A stretch of 64,000 nt of DNA from Verrucomicrobiota bacterium. GTDB taxonomy: Bacteria; Verrucomicrobiota; Verrucomicrobiia; Opitutales; Opitutaceae. Position numbers and translations under genes: made by a program. Below are positions 1 to 6,928 of this stretch, piece after piece; the stretch's first letter is position 1; the number at the start of each line of letters is the position of its first letter. A model generated the notes under the pieces. The model searched no databases. It had not been told where the DNA came from and was given only the letters and a program-made list of their open reading frames with translations. The stretch lies in assembly GCA_016235555.1 (NCBI GenBank), contig JACRKC010000069.1, positions 124,001 through 188,000 of the forward strand, in the 5' to 3' direction.

Positions 1-284
1 GCATCACGAGTGCCTCGTTCCTGCCGCTCTGGGCGACCAAGATTTTCGCCCTCTCGATCGGCTATGTGCTGGTCGCGATCGGCCTCGCGGTGCTGCTCGG
101 CCTGAAGCCGCGCGCTTCGCTCGCACTCGCAGGCCTCACCTACGTCAGCCTGTCCTTCGGCCTCATGGCCGTGCAGGAAAACGAAGGCGTGGCCTGGCTC
201 GGAATCTACGTCGGCCTCATCGCCGGCGCCCTCTGCCTCGTTAAACACAGCAAGTTTGCCCTCTGGAGCGACTCCAATGAGTGA
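1..284 (+). CDS. C-terminal part of a small DoxX-like membrane protein (5' end outside window)
   Basis: The reading frame is open from base 3, so the gene begins before the window. The visible 93 residues are hydrophobic and hold about three membrane segments, with a Gly/Leu-rich stretch (residues about 18-33) followed by a 'GLKPRAS' loop. This pattern resembles the C-terminal half of DoxX-family membrane proteins, but no diagnostic motif is present, so the family is a tentative inference. Its TGA stop overlaps the ATG of the following oxidoreductase by 8 bases, which suggests co-transcription and translational coupling. Confidence 0.6.
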   Translation, partial: ITSASFLPLWATKIFALSIGYVLVAIGLAVLLGLKPRASLALAGLTYVSLSFGLMAVQENEGVAWLGIYVGLIAGALCLVKHSKFALWSDSNE

Positions 285-1671
285 ACCGGTCAATCCCGCG
301 CTCACGCGCCGCGGGTTCCTCTCCACCAGCGCGAAACTCGGCGCCGTCGTCATGGCGGCCCCCTACATCAGCCGCGGTGCCTCCGCCGGCTCCGATGCCA
401 TCAACGTTGCCCTGATCGGCTGCGGTGCCCAAGGCCGCGTGCTGCTCAATGCCGCGATCAAGATCCCCGACCTCCGCTTCAAGGCCGTCTGCGACATCTG
501 GCCCTACAACCGCACTTACTGCGAACGCCTCCTGGGCAAGTTCGGCCACCAAGCGAAGCCCTTCGAGGACTACAAGGAGATGCTCTCCGCCGTCCCCGAC
601 CTCGACGCCGTGATCGTCGCCACGCCGGATTTCTACCACGCTGAGCACGCCAACGGCTGCATGAAAGCCGGCAAGCACGTCTACTGCGAGAAGCTCATGG
701 CCAATACCGTCGAAAACGCCCGGTCGATGGTGCTCACCCAGCGCGAGACCAAGAAACTTCTCCAGATCGGTCACCAGCGCCGCAGCAATCCGCGCTACCA
801 GCACGCCCTCGGCAAGCTCGTTCGCGAAGGCAACATCCTCGGCCGCATCAACAATCTCTCCGGCCAGTGGAACCGCGCCGTCAGCGACGATCTCGTCGCC
901 CCGCCGAGCCAGGTGCTCCCGGAGGCCGTCCTCCACAAATACGGCTACGCCAACATGCACGAGTTCAGCAATTGGCGCTGGTTCAAGAAATACGCCGGCG
1001 GCCCGATCTCCGACCTCGGCGCGCACCAGATCGACATCTACAACTGGTTCCTCAACGCCACGCCGAAGTCGGTCATGGCCAGCGGCGGCGCCGATTACTA
1101 CAAGAGCCACGAGTGGTATGACAACGTGATCGCGATCTACGAGTTCACCACTCCGACCGGTCCCGTCCGCGCCCAATACCAGGTGCTCACCACCACGAGC
1201 GCCGGCGGCGGCTACCACGAATACTTCATGGGTGACGAAGGCGCCCTCAAGATGTCGGAGAATCCGAAATATACGAAACTCTACCGCGAAGCCCGCGCTC
1301 CCGAGTGGGATCAGTGGGTCACCAAGGGTTGGCTCAAGAAGCCCGGCGAGGGCGAGGAAGGTGCCGCCGTCGCGGGCAAGCCGTGGGACAAGGCCGAAAA
1401 GCCGAAATTCACCATGGCCGCGCCCCGCTCCTCCGTCGTCGACGTGCGCGAGACCGCCGCCCTCTCGGCGTGGGACATCCCGGTCACCCTCGACAAGCCC
1501 ATCCACCAGCCGCACCTCGAAAACTTCTTCGACACGGTCCGCGGCAAAACGAAACTCAACTGCCCGGCCGATGTCGCATTCGCCAGCGCCATCACCGTCC
1601 TCCGCGTCAATGAAGCGGTGGCCGCCGGCGCCAAGCTCACCTTCAAACCCGAAGACTTCGTCGTCGCCTGA
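277..1671 (+). CDS. Tat-exported Gfo/Idh/MocA family oxidoreductase
   Basis: This 464-residue protein is a predicted NAD(P)-dependent sugar or inositol dehydrogenase-type enzyme. The N-terminus has a twin-arginine signal (TRRGFLSTSAKLGAVV) followed by a Rossmann fold starting at 'VALIGCGAQGR', so the folded protein is probably exported. The usual catalytic Glu-Lys-Pro motif appears as Glu-Lys-Leu in 'YCEKLMANT'. The 'GAHQIDIYNWF' segment is typical of the C-terminal domain of these proteins. An in-frame TTG lies at 256, but the ATG at 277 places the Tat motif at the normal distance from the start and overlaps the upstream stop. The substrate cannot be read from sequence. The next gene follows after 11 bases and encodes a secreted F5/8 type C protein, an arrangement that recurs at 5.6-9.3 kb. 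Confidence 0.9.
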   Translation: MSEPVNPALTRRGFLSTSAKLGAVVMAAPYISRGASAGSDAINVALIGCGAQGRVLLNAAIKIPDLRFKAVCDIWPYNRTYCERLLGKFGHQAKPFEDYKEMLSAVPDLDAVIVATPDFYHAEHANGCMKAGKHVYCEKLMANTVENARSMVLTQRETKKLLQIGHQRRSNPRYQHALGKLVREGNILGRINNLSGQWNRAVSDDLVAPPSQVLPEAVLHKYGYANMHEFSNWRWFKKYAGGPISDLGAHQIDIYNWFLNATPKSVMASGGADYYKSHEWYDNVIAIYEFTTPTGPVRAQYQVLTTTSAGGGYHEYFMGDEGALKMSENPKYTKLYREARAPEWDQWVTKGWLKKPGEGEEGAAVAGKPWDKAEKPKFTMAAPRSSVVDVRETAALSAWDIPVTLDKPIHQPHLENFFDTVRGKTKLNCPADVAFASAITVLRVNEAVAAGAKLTFKPEDFVVA

Positions 1672-1682
1672 TCCACTCACCC

Positions 1683-2333
1683 ATGAAACGCATCCTCCTC
1701 CTCACTCTCGCGTCGCTCGCAGCCACCGCGCTGCACGCGCAGGACAAGGTCCCGCTCAAGCTGGATCTCCCGAAGCCGCTCTTCGTCGGCACGCCGCGTC
1801 CGATTTCGCTGCCGAACCTTGAGCCGGCCACGGCCAAGCGCGCCGACCTCATGGTCCCGGCTGGCACCAAGCTGCTCTCCAAGGGCAAGCCCGTGACCAG
1901 CTCCGATCCCCTCCCCGTCATCGGCGAACTCTCGTTCATCACCGACGGCGAAAAGAGCGGTGTCGACGGCACCTACGTCGAGCTCGGGCCCGGAGTCCAA
2001 TGGGTTCAGGTCGACCTCGGCGCCAGCGCCAAGATCGCCGCCGTCGCCCTCTGGCACTTCCACGCCCAGGAGCGCGTCTATCACGACACGATCATCCAGA
2101 TCTCCGACGACAAAGACTTCAAGAAGGGCGTCGTCACGATCTACAACAACGACCACGACAACTCCGCCAAGATCGCCAAGGGCTCCGACCTCGCCTATCG
2201 CGAGACCTATCAGGGCCGCGTCTTCGACGGCAAGGGCACCGTCGGCCGTTACGTCCGCTGCTACAGCAACGGCAACACCTCCGACGAACTCAATCACTAC
2301 ACCGAACTCGAAGTGTTCGGTGCCGCGAAGTAA
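1683..2333 (+). CDS. Secreted F5/8 type C (discoidin-like) domain protein
   Basis: The 216-residue protein begins with a signal peptide (MKRILLLTLASLAATALHAQ) and is probably periplasmic or surface exposed. Residues about 80-213 resemble a discoidin/galactose-binding-like beta sandwich: 'QWVQVDLG', 'IAAVALWHFH', 'VGRYVRCYSNG' and the final 'ELEVFG' strand fit the F5/8 type C pattern. Such domains bind carbohydrate or other ligands; no catalytic site is visible. It lies 11 bases after the Tat oxidoreductase gene, so the two are probably one transcription unit that ends at the hairpin at 2358-2390. Confidence 0.8.
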   Translation: MKRILLLTLASLAATALHAQDKVPLKLDLPKPLFVGTPRPISLPNLEPATAKRADLMVPAGTKLLSKGKPVTSSDPLPVIGELSFITDGEKSGVDGTYVELGPGVQWVQVDLGASAKIAAVALWHFHAQERVYHDTIIQISDDKDFKKGVVTIYNNDHDNSAKIAKGSDLAYRETYQGRVFDGKGTVGRYVRCYSNGNTSDELNHYTELEVFGAAK

Positions 2334-2357
2334 CATCGTCCATCCGGTTTGATTTCG

Positions 2358-2396
2358 TAGGGCCGGCACCGCCTTCGCGGTCCGGCCCTATTTCTT
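2358..2396 (+). terminator. Rho-independent terminator
   Basis: A perfect 9-bp stem (tagggccgg / ccggcccta, 2358-2366 with 2382-2390) encloses a second small hairpin (accgc-cttc-gcggt). A T-rich tract (tttctt) follows directly. It sits 24 bases after the F5/8 gene stop and before the glycosyltransferase start, so it should end the upstream transcript. Such GC hairpins are also common as dispersed repeats in this window, so the assignment is likely rather than certain. Confidence 0.65.
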
Positions 2397-2428
2397 GTCC
2401 CCGCTGGCGGTTTCGCTATTCCCGTTCC

Positions 2429-3889
2429 GTGCGTCCTTGGTTGCTCCTCGTTCCGGTCGTCGCCGCCGCCTTTTGGTTGCGCACGCACGATCTCGCGGCG
2501 CGCCCGATGCACGCCGACGAAGCCAACCAGGCCGTGAAGACCGGCGAACTTCTGGAGCACGGCCGCTACGCCTTCGACCCCCGCGATCACCACGGCCCCG
2601 TGCTCTACTACGCCGCCCTGCCGATCGCGTGGGTGCGCGGCCAGCGCACGCTCGCCTCGCTGGATGAAACCACGCTTCGACTCGTGCCCGCCATCGCGGG
2701 CACCGCCTCCGTGGCCTTGCTCTTCTGGCTCGCCCTCTCCCTTGGGGTGTGGCCCGCGCTCACCGCCGCCGCGCTGCTCGCGGTTTCGCCGCCGGCCGTC
2801 TACTACTCCCGCTATTTCGTGCAGGAGACGCTCCTCGTTGCGTTCACGCTGGGCTTGCTCGCCTGCGCCCGCCAGTGGTGGCACACGACCGACCGACGCT
2901 GGGTGATCGCGGCCGGCCTCTGCGCCGGCCTCATGCAATCCAGCAAGGCCAGCACGCCGTTGTTCCTCAGCGCTGCGGTGGTTGCCGCGCTCGCGGCTCC
3001 GGGCTTTGTCGCACAGCTCAGCCGGCGCTCCCATCTCACCCGCGACCTCGCGCTCGCCATCGGCGCCGCCCTCGTCACCGCCGCCCTGTTCTACTCGTCG
3101 TTCGGCACGCATCCCGCCGGTCTCATCGACGCCATCGCGACCTACCGCCTCACGGCCGAACGCCTCGGCGCCGGCGCCACCGGTCACGAAAAACCGTGGC
3201 CGTATTATCTCCAACTCTTCGGCGTTCAGCGCTGGGGCGGCTTCTCGGTGGCGCAAAGTATTTTTCCCCTGTTGATTGGAGCCGGCGCACTCGTGGCCCT
3301 CAGCCTGCGCCGGCCCGTCGTGCGATGGATTCTCGTCTACACCGGACTGATTGTTCTGCTGCTCTCCTCGTCCGCGTATAAAACCCCCTGGCATGCGATT
3401 CACTTCGTTCCTCCTTTTGCCCTGTTGATCGCCGTCGGAGTGCACGCCGCCTGCGCAAAATCGCGGGTCGCGATAACAATCACCGCGGTCCTTACCCTGG
3501 CCTCGCTGGGCACGCTCCTCTACCAAACTCGCTTCGTCGCCTTTCTCCGCCCAGCCGATTCCCGCAATCCCTTCGCCTACGTCCACAGCGCGGCCGACGT
3601 GAAAAAATACCGTGCACTCGCCGGCGCCGCGCTTGCCCGCCATCCCGACCGCCCGATCCGCGTGATCAGCGAGGAATCCTGGCCGCTCCCGTGGTATTTC
3701 CGCGGACTGGAAAAAAACACCGGCTACTGGTCCACCCCGCCCGCCGACTGCGACGGCGCTCTGGTGATCGCCTCCGAGCATCAATCCGCCGCCGTGCGCG
3801 ACCGCCTCCGCGACCGCTACGAGGAATCCATCCTCGGTCTGCGCCCGGGGTTCATCATGGTCGTCTTCATGCGCGTCACCGCACCGTGA
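2429..3889 (+). CDS. GT39-like membrane glycosyltransferase, Agl23/TIGR03663-like
   Basis: This 486-residue polytopic membrane protein has many hydrophobic helices. Its N-terminal signature contains 'RPMHADEANQA' and 'DHHGPVLYYAALP'. In the Agl23/TIGR03663-like family, related to GT39 mannosyltransferases, this acidic loop lies outside the membrane and holds the catalytic Asp/Glu pair (here DE). I chose the GTG at 2429 because the first membrane helix starts just after it and the upstream frame runs through the terminator. The gene overlaps the GT2 gene by 4 bases (GTGA), suggesting a lipid-linked sugar transfer pair: GT2 charging the carrier, this protein transferring the sugar. Acceptor and sugar are unknown. 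Confidence 0.8.
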   Translation: MRPWLLLVPVVAAAFWLRTHDLAARPMHADEANQAVKTGELLEHGRYAFDPRDHHGPVLYYAALPIAWVRGQRTLASLDETTLRLVPAIAGTASVALLFWLALSLGVWPALTAAALLAVSPPAVYYSRYFVQETLLVAFTLGLLACARQWWHTTDRRWVIAAGLCAGLMQSSKASTPLFLSAAVVAALAAPGFVAQLSRRSHLTRDLALAIGAALVTAALFYSSFGTHPAGLIDAIATYRLTAERLGAGATGHEKPWPYYLQLFGVQRWGGFSVAQSIFPLLIGAGALVALSLRRPVVRWILVYTGLIVLLLSSSAYKTPWHAIHFVPPFALLIAVGVHAACAKSRVAITITAVLTLASLGTLLYQTRFVAFLRPADSRNPFAYVHSAADVKKYRALAGAALARHPDRPIRVISEESWPLPWYFRGLEKNTGYWSTPPADCDGALVIASEHQSAAVRDRLRDRYEESILGLRPGFIMVVFMRVTAP

Positions 3890-4629
3890 TCCCTCATTCC
3901 CTCACTCCCCCAGTCCCTCCAGCCGTCGCGCCGCGCCTCTCCCTCGTCATTCCCGTCTACAACGAGGCGGGCAACATCCTCCCCGTCGCCGAGGCCGCGG
4001 TGCCCGTGCTCGCGGCACTCGATCCGCACTTCGAGTTCATCTTCGTCAACGACGGCAGCACTGACGCCACCGCCGCTGAGATCGCACACGCTTCCTCCCG
4101 TTGGCCGCAGGTCCGCGAACTCCGTCACGCCACCAACCTCGGCCAAGCCGCCGCCCTCCTCGCCGGCCTCCGCGCCGCGCGGGGTGAACTGCTCCTCACC
4201 ATGGACGGCGACGGGCAGAACGACCCGCGCGACTTCCCTGCGCTGCTCGCCCTCGTCGAATCCGGCCGTTGCGATCTCGCCTGCGGTTGGCGCGTCAACC
4301 GCCACGATTCCTGGCTCCGTCGCGTCATGTCCCGCGTCGCCAACGTCATTCGTGGCCGCGTGCTCGACGATCGCGTGCACGACTCCGGTTGCCAGTTGCG
4401 CGTCATGCGCCGCGAGGTCCGCGACGCGTTCTTCCCGGTCACGCTCATGCAGTCCTTCGTGCCCGCCCTCGCCGTGGCCGCCGGCTTCCGCGTCGCGGAG
4501 CACGCGGTCACCCACCACGCGCGCCAGCGCGGCGTCGCCAAATACGGCCTCGGCAACCTCTGGTGGCGCCCGGCCATCGCGATGGTGAAACTGCGCCTCC
4601 TCCTCTGGCGCAACCGCCGCCGCTCATGA
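3886..4629 (+). CDS. Family 2 glycosyltransferase, polyprenyl-phosphate hexose synthase type
   Basis: The 247-residue protein is a soluble GT-A fold glycosyltransferase. 'LSLVIPVYNEAGNI', 'FVNDGSTD' and 'LLTMDGDGQNDP' give the nucleotide-sugar and metal-binding motifs (the DxD equivalent is DGD). 'DSGCQLRVMRR' and the downstream 'HHARQRGVAKYG' are typical of dolichol/undecaprenyl-phosphate mannose or glucose synthases. The C-terminal membrane domain found in longer relatives is absent. The GTG start at 3886 overlaps the stop of the GT39 gene, and its own TGA overlaps the ATG of the ApbE gene, so the three are translationally coupled. The likely job is to make a lipid-phosphate sugar donor for its membrane partner. 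Confidence 0.85.
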   Translation: MIPHSLTPPVPPAVAPRLSLVIPVYNEAGNILPVAEAAVPVLAALDPHFEFIFVNDGSTDATAAEIAHASSRWPQVRELRHATNLGQAAALLAGLRAARGELLLTMDGDGQNDPRDFPALLALVESGRCDLACGWRVNRHDSWLRRVMSRVANVIRGRVLDDRVHDSGCQLRVMRREVRDAFFPVTLMQSFVPALAVAAGFRVAEHAVTHHARQRGVAKYGLGNLWWRPAIAMVKLRLLLWRNRRRS

Positions 4630-5474
4630 ACCGGCCCGTCTTTTCGCATGAGGCGATGAACACCTACTTCGAGGTCAGCATCGCCAGCACCGATCAGTTG
4701 CTCGCCCGCTCCGCCGCCGCCGCCGCGTTCCGCGAACTCGATCGCCTCGAAGCCGAACTCAGCCGCTTCGTCGAATCCAGCGACATCTCCCGCGCCAACC
4801 GCCTCGGCCGCGGCGAGAGCACGGTCATCGGCGACGACGCGCTCGAGTGCCTTATCACCGCGGCCGACGCTGCGCTCGCCACGGATCGCGCCTTCGACCC
4901 CGCCTACGCCTCCGAGCGCCCGCCCGATCTCGCCGCCGACGCCCTGCCCTTCACGCTCGATCCCGCCGCGCACACGCTCACCTCGCGCACGCCGCGTCTG
5001 CGTCTCGACCTCGGCGCCGTCGGCAAAGGCTACGCGCTGGACCGCATGGGCGCCGTGCTCGTCGAGTGGGGCCTGCCCTCGGCCTGTCTCAATAGCGGCG
5101 GCAGCACCGCTCTCGCGCTGGCCGCTCCGCCCGACGCCCCGGGCTGGCCGGTCGGAGTCGGTGAAGGACCCAGCCGCGAGGTTCTCGCGCTCGCCAACTC
5201 TGCGCTCAGTGGCTCGGGCATCGCCGTCCAGGGCGCCCACCTCATCGATCCGCGTTCCGGCCTCGCCGCCGCGCGCACCCACCGCGCGTGGTCGCTCGCC
5301 GCCACCGGCGCGGTCGCCGACGCGTTGTCCACCGCGTTTTTCATCCTGCGTGACTCCGAGGTGGCCGACTTTTGCGCGGCTCACCCGGAAATCGGTGCGG
5401 CGCTCGCCTCGGCCGACGCAGGCCTGATCCTGCATGGCGCGTTGCGCGACGCCCCGCGCTTTCCCGCAAGTTGA
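4626..5474 (+). CDS. apbE: FAD:protein FMN transferase (ApbE family)
   Basis: ApbE proteins covalently attach FMN from FAD to Thr or Ser in target flavoproteins. This 282-residue copy shows 'LRLDLGAVGKGYALDRM', 'LNSGGSTALAL', 'GAHLIDPRSG' and 'ATGAVADALSTAF', which match the FAD- and Mg-binding blocks of the family in order. No signal peptide or lipobox is visible, unlike many periplasmic ApbE proteins, so this one may act in the cytoplasm. Its ATG overlaps the stop of the GT2 gene (ATGA). No obvious flavinylation target is encoded nearby, so its substrate is unknown and the link to the glycosyltransferases may be only positional. Confidence 0.85.
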   Translation: MNRPVFSHEAMNTYFEVSIASTDQLLARSAAAAAFRELDRLEAELSRFVESSDISRANRLGRGESTVIGDDALECLITAADAALATDRAFDPAYASERPPDLAADALPFTLDPAAHTLTSRTPRLRLDLGAVGKGYALDRMGAVLVEWGLPSACLNSGGSTALALAAPPDAPGWPVGVGEGPSREVLALANSALSGSGIAVQGAHLIDPRSGLAAARTHRAWSLAATGAVADALSTAFFILRDSEVADFCAAHPEIGAALASADAGLILHGALRDAPRFPAS

Positions 5475-5613
5475 CGTAAAGCTTCCCCTTGCTCGCCGCG
5501 CCGTCACCCACTGTGCTCTTCTTTCGTCAAACAGCGCATACCTCCCGCCGGTTCGCACGCCGCCCAGTCCGTGTGCGATCCCTGCACTGATTTACCTCTC
5601 ACCCTCGCTCGCC

Positions 5614-6912
5614 ATGTCCACCTCTCCGCTCACCCGCCGCACCGTCCTGAAGCGCGGTCTCGCCGGCGTCTTCGCCTACGCCGTCGCGCCGAACTTTTTC
5701 CCCGCGTCCCTCTTCGGCAAAACCGCCCCCAGCAATCGTCTCACCGTCGGCATGATCGGCAACGGCCTCATTTGCAGCGCCCACCTCGGCACACTGCTTG
5801 GTCGCGACGATTGCCGCATCGTCGCCACCTGCGACGTCTGGCGCAGCAAGGGCGAAAAAGCCCGCGACCGCATCGCCCGCGCCTACGGCAACCAAAAGGA
5901 CAGCGGCACGCCCGCCAAGGGCATCGATCTCTACGCCCGCCACGAGGAACTCATCGCCCGCGACGACATCGACACGGTTTTCGTCACGACGCCCGATCAC
6001 TGGCACGCCCCCATCTCCCGCGCCGCCATGCTCGCCGGCAAAGACGTCTATTGCCAGAAGCCCCTCACGCTCACGCTCCGCGAAGGCCGCGTGCTCGTCG
6101 ACACCGCGCGCCAGCAGGGCCGCATTCTCCAGACCGGCTCGCAGCAACGCTCCAACGTCTCCTTCCGCAAAGCCGCCGAAATCGTGCGCAACGGCCTCAT
6201 CGGCGACCTCAAACTCATCCGCACCAAACTCGGCGAGTTCCCACCGCCCATGGCGCTCCCCACCCAGCCCATCCCCGCCGATCTCGACTGGGATCGCTGG
6301 CTCGGCCCCACCCCGTGGCGCCCCTACAACGAACGCCGCATCCGCGGCGACTACGGCGGCGGCTGGCGCTGCTTCCTCGAATACGGCGCCCGCAAGAACG
6401 GCGACTGGGGCGCCCACCACTTCGACATCATCCAATGGGCGCTCGGCATGGACGATTCCGGCCCTGTCCTCTTCACGCCGAAAGGTTTCGAGGGCGCGCG
6501 CTTCCAGTCTCACACCTACGCCAACGGCGTGCGCGTCGAGCGCTACGAGGACGGCCAGAAATACATGATCGAGTTCTTCGGCACCAAGGGCTCCGTCAAA
6601 GTCTCGCGCAGCGACGAGTTCGAAACCGATCCCGCCCCCCTCGCCACCCGCGCGCTCCGCGCCGAGGAGATCCATCTCTACGCGAGCGACAACCACGAGA
6701 GCGATTTCTTCGACTGCGTGCGCACGCGCCAACGCCCGATCTGCGACGTCGAGATCGGCCACCGCACCGCGAGCATCTGCCACCTCGCCGGCATCGCCGA
6801 TAAAGTCGGCCGCGCCATCAAGTGGGATCCCGCCAAGGAGCAAATCATCGACGACCCCATGGCCGCCCGCCTCCTCGACCGCCCACGCCGCGCCCCTTAC
6901 GCGCTCCTCTGA
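5614..6912 (+). CDS. Tat-exported Gfo/Idh/MocA family oxidoreductase (second copy)
   Basis: This 432-residue protein has a twin-arginine signal (LTRRTVLKRGLAGVFAYAV) and then a Rossmann domain starting 'LTVGMIGNGLICSAH'. The catalytic EKP motif is replaced by Gln-Lys-Pro in 'VYCQKPLTLT'. 'NGDWGAHHFDIIQWALGM' supplies the conserved Asp/His region of the substrate domain. The ATG at 5614 is chosen because the Tat motif follows directly. It is related to the gene at 277 and, like it, is followed closely by a gene for an exported protein with an F5/8 type C domain. Given the loss of Glu from EKP, activity may differ from classical dehydrogenases. Confidence 0.9.
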   Translation: MSTSPLTRRTVLKRGLAGVFAYAVAPNFFPASLFGKTAPSNRLTVGMIGNGLICSAHLGTLLGRDDCRIVATCDVWRSKGEKARDRIARAYGNQKDSGTPAKGIDLYARHEELIARDDIDTVFVTTPDHWHAPISRAAMLAGKDVYCQKPLTLTLREGRVLVDTARQQGRILQTGSQQRSNVSFRKAAEIVRNGLIGDLKLIRTKLGEFPPPMALPTQPIPADLDWDRWLGPTPWRPYNERRIRGDYGGGWRCFLEYGARKNGDWGAHHFDIIQWALGMDDSGPVLFTPKGFEGARFQSHTYANGVRVERYEDGQKYMIEFFGTKGSVKVSRSDEFETDPAPLATRALRAEEIHLYASDNHESDFFDCVRTRQRPICDVEIGHRTASICHLAGIADKVGRAIKWDPAKEQIIDDPMAARLLDRPRRAPYALL

Positions 6913-6928
6913 ACGAAAGGAGACCACC

